Shown: piece after piece, positions 22,439 to 30,312 of the stretch
Position numbering within the stretch: position 1 is the stretch's first letter
Layout: each line of letters opens with the position of its first letter
Source: Candidatus Methanofastidiosum methylothiophilum
Lineage (GTDB): Archaea; Methanobacteriota_B; Thermococci; Methanofastidiosales; Methanofastidiosaceae
Direction: 5' to 3'
Assembly (NCBI GenBank): GCA_001587575.1
Contig: LNJC01000014.1
Span: 1-34,500 of the forward strand
Length of the DNA: 34,500 nt
Made by a program: the position numbers and the translations under genes
The notes under the pieces: model-generated
Database searches by the model: none
The model's input: only the letters and a program-made list of their open reading frames with translations
Told to the model about the DNA's origin: nothing

Positions 22439-22936
22439 TTATTTTTCTATAGGGGTAACCCATTTTTCATATTTACAAGTATAGTTTCCAACGAGTTTTG
22501 CTTCTGCAATTTTATGATACTCTATTAGTTTAATTAATTCAGTTTTAGATAAATCAGGATCAACATCTAGTTTATCATCTAGTGCGTATAATTTGAAAAC
22601 ATATCTATGTGTTCCCCAAGGAGGGCATGGACCGCCATAACAATTTCTTTTCCAACTGTTAAGTCCTTGTTTTACTCCTTCAAATAACTCTTTTTCTGGC
22701 GGCAAACCTTCAGGAAGTCCTTTTAGAGTTATTGGTATATTATATACTATCCAATGTATCCAGCTAAACATTGGAGAGTCTAGATCTTCAAGAATTAAAG
22801 CAAGGCTTTTAGTTTGTTTAGGTATAGAATTCCATTCAAGAGGAGGTGATAAATTACCTGCTTCATAAGAATATTTGAATGGAATACTCTCGCCCTGACT
22901 AAAGGCTTTACTTAATAATTTCATCTTATCAACCAT
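22439..22936 (-). CDS. PEBP/YbhB (Raf kinase inhibitor-like) family protein
   Basis: 165 residues, standard for the bacterial/archaeal YbhB/YbcL group. The ligand-pocket signatures are LSPPLEWNSIP, ILEDLDSPMFSWIHWIVYNIP in outline (DLDSP and HWIVYNIP), and CYGGPCPPWGTHRYVFKLYALD with its GPxPP-GxHRY core. The pocket binds phosphate or phospholipid headgroup-like ligands; cellular role in prokaryotes is unknown. No signal peptide is seen, so it is cytoplasmic. Two starts are possible four codons apart (MVDKM). Confidence 0.93.
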   Translation of the reverse strand: MVDKMKLLSKAFSQGESIPFKYSYEAGNLSPPLEWNSIPKQTKSLALILEDLDSPMFSWIHWIVYNIPITLKGLPEGLPPEKELFEGVKQGLNSWKRNCYGGPCPPWGTHRYVFKLYALDDKLDVDPDLSKTELIKLIEYHKIAEAKLVGNYTCKYEKWVTPIEK

Positions 22937-23024
22937 AGGTAATTATCATTTCATCTATTTATTTTTTACGGTTTATCACAATAAACCTTAATAATCTTGA
23001 ATCGTATCTATTTAGGGGGTTTCT

Positions 23025-23351
23025 ATGGAATTTATGAAGGTAGGAAAAGTATCTGAAATTAAAGAAGGGAGTATGAAAAAATATTATATTAACGGAAAGG
23101 AAATATTAATTTCAAACATAGGCGGCAAATACTACGCGATCAATAATAAATGTACACATAGAAATGGCGATCTTTCAAGTGGGAAGTTAGAAGGAAGTGT
23201 AGTTACCTGCCCTAAGCATGGCTCAAAGTTTGATGTAACTACGGGAAAATTAATTTCTGGGCCTAAAATACCATTGATAAAACTTAAGATAAACGATGAA
23301 GAAAAATATGAAGTTAGGTTAGAAGGGGAGTATATCTTAGTAAAGGTATAA
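23025..23351 (+). CDS. Rieske [2Fe-2S] ferredoxin-like protein
   Basis: 108 residues, a free-standing Rieske domain. The cluster ligands are Cys43 and His45 (KCTHRNGDL) and Cys62 and His65 (VTCPKHGSKFD). It lacks membrane segments and resembles the soluble ferredoxins that feed dioxygenases or assimilatory reductases (NirD-like). In an anaerobic archaeon it probably serves as a small electron carrier for an unknown partner. The ATG follows a GGGGGT run. The next gene starts 34 bases later on the same strand. Confidence 0.93.
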   Translation: MEFMKVGKVSEIKEGSMKKYYINGKEILISNIGGKYYAINNKCTHRNGDLSSGKLEGSVVTCPKHGSKFDVTTGKLISGPKIPLIKLKINDEEKYEVRLEGEYILVKV

Positions 23352-23385
23352 TTATTAAATAATCTAATATTGAGGTGGGGGAAAA

Positions 23386-23751
23386 ATGAGTGAATTTTGG
23401 ATTGAAAGAAAAGTTGCAATATTTGCATTTAATGGAGACCCAATGTGTGTGGTGCACGCTTTGATCAATGCAATTGAATTCCATGCAAAGGGTTACGATA
23501 CTAAATTAATAATAGAAGGCTCAGCTGCTGGACTAATTGGAAAGCTAAACGAAGCAGGTAATCCCCTACATTACTACTACGTTAGGGTAAAGGATGAAGG
23601 ATTAATTGAATGTGTATGTAAGGCGTGCGCAACAAAGAATGGTACTGTTGAAGAAGCAAAAAAACAAAATCTTAATCTTTGCGATGAACTATTTGGACAT
23701 CCAAGTATGGCGAGATATATGGAAGAAGGCTACGAAATAATTGCTATTTAA
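23386..23751 (+). CDS. DsrE-like small protein with Cys cluster
   Basis: 121 residues. The N-terminal strand-helix (KVAIFAFNGDPMCVVHALINA) and following TKLIIEGSAAGLI have the look of the DsrE/DsrF sulfur-relay fold. A cysteine group at 76, 78 and 81 (ECVCKACATK), plus Cys21 and Cys99, could handle persulfide or bind a metal. Assignment to DsrE is by fold pattern only. A strong GAGGTGGGGG ribosome region precedes the ATG. It lies 34 bases after the Rieske gene and 11 bases before the DJ-1 gene, so it is almost certainly co-transcribed with the latter. Confidence 0.72.
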   Translation: MSEFWIERKVAIFAFNGDPMCVVHALINAIEFHAKGYDTKLIIEGSAAGLIGKLNEAGNPLHYYYVRVKDEGLIECVCKACATKNGTVEEAKKQNLNLCDELFGHPSMARYMEEGYEIIAI

Positions 23752-23762
23752 GGAGGCTAATT

Positions 23763-24278
23763 ATGGTCTGTATTTTAATGTGGGTTGCTCAAGAAGGATT
23801 TAGGGATGAAGAATTATTTATCCCTCAGTCGATATTCGAAGAAAAGGGATACACTGTAACTGTTGTTTCACATAATGAGGGAACAGCTTGGAGTAAATTT
23901 GGTAAAATTATCGAAGTTCAAGGAATTGAAGATATTAATCTAGAGGATTATGATGTTTTTTTATTGGTAGGTGGTCCTGGGACCTTTAATCTTAGTGACG
24001 ACAAAACTCTTCATACATACTTGAAAGAGGCTGAAAAGAAGTTACCTTTATTTGGGGGTATATGTTACGCACCAAACATAATGGCAAGATCTGGAGTTCT
24101 GAAAGGTAAGAAAGCTACTGTATGGGGCGGACCTGATATTTTTGAAAAGAAAGGAGTTATATTTGAAAGCAAAGATGTTGTAAAGGACGGGAATATTATC
24201 ACTGCTAATGGTCCTGATGCGGCACTTAATTGGGCCAAAGAAATAACTAAATATATTGAATGTGAGTTAAAAAAATGA
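23763..24278 (+). CDS. DJ-1/PfpI family protein
   Basis: 171 residues, flavodoxin-like. The nucleophile elbow GGICYAPNIMA holds Cys101, and the conserved acidic residue that activates it lies in EGFRDEELF (Glu16/Glu17). The C-terminal GNIITANGPDAALNWAKEI is typical for the family. Members act as glyoxalases/deglycases, chaperones or peptidases; the activity here is not determinable. AAGGAGG just upstream of the ATG is a strong ribosome site. It forms an operon with the DsrE-like gene and ends one base from the convergent nnr gene. Confidence 0.9.
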   Translation: MVCILMWVAQEGFRDEELFIPQSIFEEKGYTVTVVSHNEGTAWSKFGKIIEVQGIEDINLEDYDVFLLVGGPGTFNLSDDKTLHTYLKEAEKKLPLFGGICYAPNIMARSGVLKGKKATVWGGPDIFEKKGVIFESKDVVKDGNIITANGPDAALNWAKEITKYIECELKK

Positions 24279-24279
24279 A

Positions 24280-25665
24280 TTAAAATTTTTGACAAAATTT
24301 AAGGGCCTTGGGAATTCTCTCTATCATATCAGAGCTTCTAAAGTTATACCCCATTTCTTCTGCCGTTATGTCTCCCGCTATCCCATTTAAGAAAGTACCT
24401 GCGCAAGCGGCTTCGAGAAGTGTTCCTTTTGTTGAAAAAGCAGTTATTAGTCCTGCTAAGATGTCTCCTGTTCCTCCTGTTGTCATGCCAGCATTGCCTG
24501 TGAAGTTTTTAATAATGTTTTTCCCATTGGATATTAGGTCAACTTCCCCTTTAGCAACTATAGTTATTTTATATTTTTCAGAGTTAATTAATAAATTATC
24601 TTGAGTTAAGGGTTCCTGAAAAATCATGCGGTATTCAGAATGATGTGGGGTTAAACAAACATCATTTTTCTTTACTATTTCAAGATTATCTTTAATTGCA
24701 TAAAGGCCATCGGCATCTATTATAATCTTCTTGCAAGAGATGCTTTTCAAAAATTCTAGTATCGTTTCTACAGTTTCTTGTTCTCTACCTGCCCCCACTC
24801 CTAAAAGAATAGAGTCAGCTTTTTCAGAGAGCGCTTTTAGTAGTTCAATATCTCCTGGGATGAAATGGCTTTTTTCTGTAGGAAAAACTATGAAATCGGG
24901 AGAGTATGGCTTTATTACTTTAGCACATTTTTTTGGAGATGCTACATATACCAGATCACATAGATATGATGCTGCCATTGAAGCGTATATCGGAGCCCCA
25001 TGATATTCTTTTGATCCTCCAATTACTAGAATCTTACCGTTATCACCTTTATGTGAATCAGTCGCTCTTTTGTTTAACTTATTTACATAACCTGGGCCTG
25101 TCAAGTAATTGAATTCTTTAGGAATACCTATATCAACAACAGTAGTCGCACCTTCTTTAGGGGTATGTAAGGATATTACAACATTTGGCATAAAGTATGG
25201 AGATGCTACGTCAATTGATACTTTGACGCCGTTGATTTCATTTATTCTATTGATAACATCAGAATATGGGCGCCTAAGAGTTCCTTTGACACCGACCCCA
25301 AATATTGCGTCAACATAAATTTCAAAGTTAGACCTTATCTTCTCTATATCGGAGGAGTCCTTAATAAATATTTTTTCTATATTTAAATGATTTAATAACT
25401 TCCATTTTGAAACTGCCGCACCTTCTTTTATATTATCTGGCTCCCCAATTAAATAAACGGTGACTTGATTCTCTTTAGATAAATATCTAGCACAGACGAA
25501 TCCATCTCCTCCATTGTTACCAAGACCACAAAAAACTGCTATCTTGTTTCTTGTGCCAAATCTCTTTTCAATTTCTGACGCTACCGCCCTTCCGGCATTC
25601 TCCATAAGGAGTGGAGTATCAAGTCCATAATACTTACAGTTTGAATCAATAATATAGGTATCCAT
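24280..25665 (-). CDS. nnr: Bifunctional NAD(P)HX epimerase / ADP-dependent dehydratase
   Basis: 461 residues, two domains. The N-terminal YjeF_N epimerase (about 1-205) contains MENAGRAVASEI, CGLGNNGGDGFVCARYL and VDAIFGVGVKG. The C-terminal ribokinase-like dehydratase (about 210-461) contains KILVIGGSKEYHGAPIYA, LLGVGAGR, DADGLYAIK, LTPHHSEYRMIF and NAGMTTGGTGDILAGLI with the catalytic Asp. The enzyme repairs hydrated NADH and NADPH. Full length in both halves. It is divergent from the site-2 protease gene. It is unrelated in pathway to the DJ-1 gene, but both deal with damaged metabolites. Confidence 0.96.
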   Translation of the reverse strand: MDTYIIDSNCKYYGLDTPLLMENAGRAVASEIEKRFGTRNKIAVFCGLGNNGGDGFVCARYLSKENQVTVYLIGEPDNIKEGAAVSKWKLLNHLNIEKIFIKDSSDIEKIRSNFEIYVDAIFGVGVKGTLRRPYSDVINRINEINGVKVSIDVASPYFMPNVVISLHTPKEGATTVVDIGIPKEFNYLTGPGYVNKLNKRATDSHKGDNGKILVIGGSKEYHGAPIYASMAASYLCDLVYVASPKKCAKVIKPYSPDFIVFPTEKSHFIPGDIELLKALSEKADSILLGVGAGREQETVETILEFLKSISCKKIIIDADGLYAIKDNLEIVKKNDVCLTPHHSEYRMIFQEPLTQDNLLINSEKYKITIVAKGEVDLISNGKNIIKNFTGNAGMTTGGTGDILAGLITAFSTKGTLLEAACAGTFLNGIAGDITAEEMGYNFRSSDMIERIPKALKFCQKF

Positions 25666-25751
25666 ATTGCTCCCATAAATACTTGTGAGTTTGAATAGAT
25701 AAGTTTTTGCATGTAGGGAAATTTTATAAAGAATTTGAATAAGAATTCTCT

Positions 25752-26933
25752 ATGGTCAAGGTGCTAGAATGCGAGAAATGTGGTTACAAGGAGTATTTAT
25801 TTTCTGAACAGAAGGATTACGATAGATGCCCATCTTGCAAATCATTAGTTATTGGCCAGGAAAAAAATGAACTGCCCGAACAACTACAAGAGATAATTAA
25901 CATTGCAAATGAAAACTTTTCGTATGGAAATGTCAAAACTGACAATTATTCAGCCTTGTTTGAAGTAAGGGAATTATTCAAAAAACCAGAAGAGATAATT
26001 TCTTCTTTTGAAAAGATCAATTTTTATCCGTTCATTAGAAAAGAAGAAGGGAAGCTCTATGTTTTGTTAAGGTCTTCTTCTCCTAAGAAGGATTTTAATT
26101 ATAAAAAAAATCTGATTTTATTTATCTTGACAGTCATATCGACAACTATTGCGGGTTATTTCATGTCTGTGCCACATGTTGAGTATGGGTTTATGGCAAA
26201 TCCTTGGGTTGGAGCGATAGCATTTTCTTTTTCAATAATGGTGATTTTGGGAACACACGAAATGGGGCATTATCTTGTTGCAAGAAAAAATGGGGTCGAT
26301 GCAACACTTCCCTATTTCATACCTGCTCCGTTTATTCTAGGAACTATGGGGGCAGTTATCAACATAAGGTCATTTATTCCCACAAAAAACAGTGCTATTG
26401 AATTGGGCCTTTCAGGACCTCTTGCGGGTATATTAGTTGCAATACCAATTACTATAGTTGGAGTCGTTATGTCTCCAGTTGTTCCTACTACAATTTTCGA
26501 AGGAAGCTCGATATATCTTGGTGAACCTCTTATTTTCAAGTTTATCGCCAAATCTATCGTAACTGTAACAGAAGGTAATTCACTTTATTTACATCCAGTT
26601 GCTTTTGCAGGATGGGCGGGGATATTTGTAACTATGCTTAATCTAATTCCTATGGGCCAACTAGACGGCGGCCACATTGCAAGGGCTGTACTAGGCCCTA
26701 TAAATCACAGATACCTCTCATTTATTGTTGCAATTCTATTATTTGGTATGGGGCTATTAACTTGGGCTGGTTGGAGTCTTTGGGGAGTAATAGGGTTTTA
26801 TCTAGCGTACAGAGGGCATCCTGGATCAATGGATGAGATTACTCCTATAGAAGGAAATCACTGGATTATGGTTGGTCTTGCCATAGTACTGTTTGTTATG
26901 TCAACTATGATTGTGCCAATAAAAATAGCGTGA
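25752..26933 (+). CDS. Site-2-type membrane metalloprotease (M50) with N-terminal zinc ribbon
   Basis: 393 residues. Residues 1-30 form a Cys4 zinc ribbon (CEKCGY...RCPSC; Cys7, 10, 26, 29). About 35-115 is a soluble domain, followed by ~7 membrane segments. The active site is HEMGH (His169, Glu170, His173) in one helix and MGQLDGGHIARA, near residue 305, in another. The enzyme cuts substrate proteins inside the membrane. Archaeal S2P relatives often have PDZ or CBS domains; here the regulatory part is the zinc ribbon and its following domain, presumably cytoplasmic. Substrate unknown. No anti-sigma-like partner is near. Confidence 0.94.
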   Translation: MVKVLECEKCGYKEYLFSEQKDYDRCPSCKSLVIGQEKNELPEQLQEIINIANENFSYGNVKTDNYSALFEVRELFKKPEEIISSFEKINFYPFIRKEEGKLYVLLRSSSPKKDFNYKKNLILFILTVISTTIAGYFMSVPHVEYGFMANPWVGAIAFSFSIMVILGTHEMGHYLVARKNGVDATLPYFIPAPFILGTMGAVINIRSFIPTKNSAIELGLSGPLAGILVAIPITIVGVVMSPVVPTTIFEGSSIYLGEPLIFKFIAKSIVTVTEGNSLYLHPVAFAGWAGIFVTMLNLIPMGQLDGGHIARAVLGPINHRYLSFIVAILLFGMGLLTWAGWSLWGVIGFYLAYRGHPGSMDEITPIEGNHWIMVGLAIVLFVMSTMIVPIKIA

Positions 26934-26974
26934 GGATAAAAAAGATTTAAATATAGCTAATCAATCCAAAAGGC

Positions 26975-27535
26975 ATGCTTAATAATATCCGTAAAAATAA
27001 ATCATTTGTATCAATTGTTAATCTTATAGGGCAAATTTTTAGATTCCTTCCGCCAAATCTTATAACAACCATCAGTCTAATTGTTGTATTCTTTTCAGGT
27101 TACTACTACTATCTTGGGCTTACTTATATTGGAGCTGTTATTCTTGCTATTTCTGGATTTCTTGATCTAGTTGACGGCTCAGTTGCAAAATATACTAAAA
27201 GAACGACAGTTCTTGGCGGCTTTTTAGACTCGACGTTTGATAGAATTGGAGATGGAATTATACTACTTGGAATAGGATTATCCTATAATCTAACTCTTTG
27301 TTTTATTATAATGATCGGAGCTTATCTAATAAGCTACATGCGTGCTAAAGGGGAAGCGCTTGGAGTAAAGGTAATGGGTATAGGTATTGGAGAGAGAGCA
27401 GAGAGAATATTGATAATATTTGTATTTTCTTTTATCAATTTAGAGATAGGTCTTTATGTGCTGCTTGTTGTTGTCTATATAACAGTCTTTACTAGGTTCT
27501 ACTACATCTCAAAGGAGTTAAAAACTAAGACTTAG
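26975..27535 (+). CDS. CDP-alcohol phosphatidyltransferase family membrane enzyme
   Basis: 186 residues, about 6 membrane segments. The signature D64-xx-D67-G-xx-A-K-x8-G-xxx-D85-xxx-D89 is complete except that the usual Arg after Ala is Lys72 (DLVDGSVAKYTKR...GGFLDSTFDR). It transfers a phospho-lipid group from a CDP-activated lipid to an alcohol. In archaea such enzymes make archaetidylinositol phosphate, archaetidylserine or archaetidylglycerol phosphate; I cannot decide among them. A TATA box (GATTTAAATATAG, ~26944-26956) sits ~27 bases before the ATG, so the mRNA is likely leaderless. Confidence 0.92.
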   Translation: MLNNIRKNKSFVSIVNLIGQIFRFLPPNLITTISLIVVFFSGYYYYLGLTYIGAVILAISGFLDLVDGSVAKYTKRTTVLGGFLDSTFDRIGDGIILLGIGLSYNLTLCFIIMIGAYLISYMRAKGEALGVKVMGIGIGERAERILIIFVFSFINLEIGLYVLLVVVYITVFTRFYYISKELKTKT

Positions 27536-27572
27536 AAACCTTTTTATATTCCCATAACCAACTTTTCATTAC

Positions 27573-27657
27573 GCGGGGGTTGCCGAGCATGGCTAAAGGC
27601 GATAGACTCAAGATCTATTCCCGCAGGGGTCCAGGGGTTCAAATCCCTTCCCCCGCA
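27573..27657 (+). tRNA. tRNA-Leu (anticodon CAA)
   Basis: Acceptor stem GCGGGGG pairs with CCCCCGC; the discriminator is A and CCA is not encoded. The anticodon arm ATAGA-CTCAAGA-TCTAT gives anticodon CAA. A long variable arm (TCCCGCAGGGG-type) and the TTCAAAT T-loop mark it as a class II leucine tRNA. The A box TGGCTAAAGGCG-like region is in the D arm. An AT-rich TTTTTATATT at 27541-27550 is the likely TATA box. No intron is seen. Confidence 0.96.
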
Positions 27658-27733
27658 CTTTTTTATAGTTATTGGACCTGATTAAGTAAAGTTATTTAAC
27701 AATTCCAATTTTAAAACTACTAAAGTGATTATT

Positions 27734-28570
27734 ATGCTTGATAAAATTGATTGGGAATCTGCGATAAATGTCCGTCGATCTGTAAGAAGTTATGAAATGC
27801 GTGAAGTTGATAAAGACAGTATGGACAAACTTAGGGATTTTATAAACAACATGAAAGCTCCATTCGCTCACGATACAAAAATAAGATTCTTCAAGGCCAA
27901 CTCTGACAAAAAACTTTACAGTACGTTTAATTCACCTCCAGATGGAATGGCATTCATCTCTAATACAAATATAGAATCAATCTCAAAAGTTGGATTCATT
28001 GGAGAAATGATAATACTTTATGCCACTAGCTTAGGACTTTCAACATGCTGGTACGGACATTACTCTATTGAAGAGTTAGAAAGAATTATGCCTCATCTTG
28101 GAAATAATAAAAACTTTGATAGTCCAAAATGGGGATACGGGAAGGGGGTAGTCGAAGGTGAACGCGCAATTTGCATATCTCCACTTGGTTACTGGAAAAA
28201 AGAAGGTCTAAGACTAACAGATAGGGTAACTGGATCCTTAATGAGCTACAAGAGAAAGGATATTAACGAATTACTTGAAGGAATCACGAAAGAATCTCTC
28301 ACTCCTGAACTTTTATATGCACTTGATCTCGCAAGGAAAGCTCCATCTGGAGCAAATAGCCAGCACTGGCGCTTCAAAATTTCTTCAGATCTAAAAACTG
28401 TTTCTATAGCAATGCCAGTTGGATATAAGCATATTAAGTGGGAACACCCAGATGTTGATATAGGTATATGTGCCTGCCACTTCTGGCTTGGATTAATGAT
28501 GAAAAATATAGAATGCAAAGTTTCATTAATCGAGGAAAAGGGAAGAGCAGTCTGGAAGTTTCAAATTTAA
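27734..28570 (+). CDS. Nitroreductase family protein
   Basis: 278 residues. It resembles the nitroreductase subgroup with two half-repeats (TM1586-like). The first half has NVRRSVRSYEMREVDKDSM; the second has LDLARKAPSGANSQHWRF, which are both FMN-contact regions. LGLSTCWYGHYSIEEL and VDIGICACHFWLGLM are the dimer-core helices. FMN-dependent redox activity with unknown substrate. The GTG at 27725 is in frame, but GTGATT there looks like the ribosome site for the ATG at 27734, which I take as the start. It is directly downstream of tRNA-Leu. Confidence 0.87.
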   Translation: MLDKIDWESAINVRRSVRSYEMREVDKDSMDKLRDFINNMKAPFAHDTKIRFFKANSDKKLYSTFNSPPDGMAFISNTNIESISKVGFIGEMIILYATSLGLSTCWYGHYSIEELERIMPHLGNNKNFDSPKWGYGKGVVEGERAICISPLGYWKKEGLRLTDRVTGSLMSYKRKDINELLEGITKESLTPELLYALDLARKAPSGANSQHWRFKISSDLKTVSIAMPVGYKHIKWEHPDVDIGICACHFWLGLMMKNIECKVSLIEEKGRAVWKFQI

Positions 28571-28671
28571 TTATGAATAATATGAAATACTAGAAAAAAC
28601 TATTTTCAATATTTCTTCTAGATTCTAGGATAATTTTATTTGTGCCAAAATAATTTCTTAAAGGAAAAGAG

Positions 28672-28688
28672 TTATATATATATATATT
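28672..28688 (+). promoter_or_regulatory. TA-repeat TATA element before the secreted beta-helix gene
   Basis: TTATATATATATATATT is an alternating TA run that would serve as a TATA box. Transcription from it would start near 28705, giving a leader of about 60 bases before the ATG at 28766. Confidence 0.45.
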
Positions 28689-28765
28689 CATTATTTTTGA
28701 CGTAATTTAAAAACTAATTTTAGAAATTAAAGAATATCGTCAAGAGGAATATGGAGGTAAAAATA

Positions 28766-30298
28766 ATGAAGAAAATAAAATCAGCGATTGTAGGAATTTT
28801 ATTAGTAGTATCTTTGTTAATAGTAATAAATCCTATCAGCGCTGCAACTGTAACGATTAGTCCTGGAGTAGAGATACAGGCTGCTATAGACGCAGCAAGC
28901 CCAGGCGACACAATTCTAGTTAATCCGGGAACTTACTATGGAAACATCATAGTTTACAAGCCAGGGCTGACCATTAAATCAACTGGAGGCCCAGCAGTTA
29001 CTATTATCGATGCATCAATGTACTGGCCATGCAACTATGAAAGACCTGATTGCGTAGCGGCGGGCGGATGTAAGGTTAAATACACAGAAACAGACCTAAA
29101 TCACAACGGTTTCTTAGTTTTTGCTGACAATGTCACAATAGAGGGATTTACTATTATAAACGCAACTTACTCTGGAAATTATAATAGAGGAATAGGGATT
29201 CTAATAGGTAGTATTAGCACAACTTACTTTACACGTATTCCCTACAATATAGATATATGGGGTAATGCAGAACCAGTTACAGAAGAAAGACTAGCAAGAC
29301 CTACAGGAGTAATCGTAAGAAACAATATCGTTGACGGTGCTTCTGATGGTATATACATATGGTCAAGTAACGGAAACTTAGTAGAGTACAACGTTGTAAA
29401 AAATCTTATTCCTTTAGGTGGGGACGGAATAATTTTGTACGATGGTGGAAAGAACAATATAATCAGGTGCAACACAGTTGACAAAGCTTACGGCGGCGGC
29501 ATTAAGATAATGGGAAACACATGGAACCCAGACTTATTAAAATTATACCCAAATCATAAACAGTTTGACGTAACTGGTACTCAAGTCTACTGTAATACAA
29601 TTACCAATACTTCAAATGCTCCAGGAATTAATTTTGGCTGGATAGCGGGTACAAACATTGTTGCATATGGCAATACTGTTGACGGGAATCTTCAAGGAAT
29701 TCGTTTAGAGGGATTAGCTAACGCTGCTACACTCAATATCTACAGCAACAATATTATCAATAATGGTATAGGTGGTATCAACACATCAGATAAAACACCA
29801 TTTGATCTGACAAACAACTACTGGCAAGGAAACACAACTTTGACAAGTGGTGATGTTTTAACATCTCCAGAAGGCCAAAGGTCATCGTGCACTACAGAAT
29901 GCACACTACGTCAACAAAAGCTTCCAGAGAACATTCTCTACCCAAGAGTAGATATACAGACCTTTTCAATAATAGATGGTCCTGGAATAATTATTAATGG
30001 AAAGGTAGTTTCTGGATTTAATGTTGTTCCAGGAACACAGCAGACATTAGTTCAAGTTAAAAATAGAGGAGTTTTCACACAGAACGAAGTTAGAGTTAAA
30101 TTTGAAGGTTTACCTGAAGGAGTAACTGCATCAATTACACCTAATGTTCTAAAACTAAAAGGATTGGGCACACAAACTTACAGAATAACATTCTCAATTG
30201 ATCCAAACGTTCCTTCTGGTACATACGACTTTAAAGTAGTTGCATACTCTGATAAAGGGGTCTTTGACACAGCAGGAGTAAAACTAATAATTTCTTAA
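28766..30298 (+). CDS. Secreted right-handed beta-helix protein
   Basis: 510 residues. A signal peptide (MKKIKSAIVGILLVVSLLIV...SAA) precedes a parallel beta-helix: EIQAAIDAASPGDTILVNPGTY is the standard entry turn (shown by AAIDAASPGDTILVNPGTY), followed by many NxI/NxV coils such as VRNNIVDGASDGIYIWSS and YSNNIINNGIGGINTSDK. Residues ~400-510 form an Ig-like NEW3-type domain (FEGLPEGVTASITPNVLKL). Cys pairs (CNYERPDCVAAGGC, CTTECTL) may form disulfides. It is probably a cell-surface carbohydrate-binding or -cleaving protein, or adhesin. The start is set by GGAGGT six bases upstream; an ATG at 28751 lies before this site. No C-terminal anchor is seen. Confidence 0.88.
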   Translation: MKKIKSAIVGILLVVSLLIVINPISAATVTISPGVEIQAAIDAASPGDTILVNPGTYYGNIIVYKPGLTIKSTGGPAVTIIDASMYWPCNYERPDCVAAGGCKVKYTETDLNHNGFLVFADNVTIEGFTIINATYSGNYNRGIGILIGSISTTYFTRIPYNIDIWGNAEPVTEERLARPTGVIVRNNIVDGASDGIYIWSSNGNLVEYNVVKNLIPLGGDGIILYDGGKNNIIRCNTVDKAYGGGIKIMGNTWNPDLLKLYPNHKQFDVTGTQVYCNTITNTSNAPGINFGWIAGTNIVAYGNTVDGNLQGIRLEGLANAATLNIYSNNIINNGIGGINTSDKTPFDLTNNYWQGNTTLTSGDVLTSPEGQRSSCTTECTLRQQKLPENILYPRVDIQTFSIIDGPGIIINGKVVSGFNVVPGTQQTLVQVKNRGVFTQNEVRVKFEGLPEGVTASITPNVLKLKGLGTQTYRITFSIDPNVPSGTYDFKVVAYSDKGVFDTAGVKLIIS

Positions 30299-30312
30299 TT
30301 TTATTTTATATT

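Noticed and set aside
28590-28640. Imperfect repeat of CTAGAA/TTCTAG after the nitroreductase gene
   Set aside because: The stem is interrupted and has no following T tract; it does not qualify as terminator or riboswitch.
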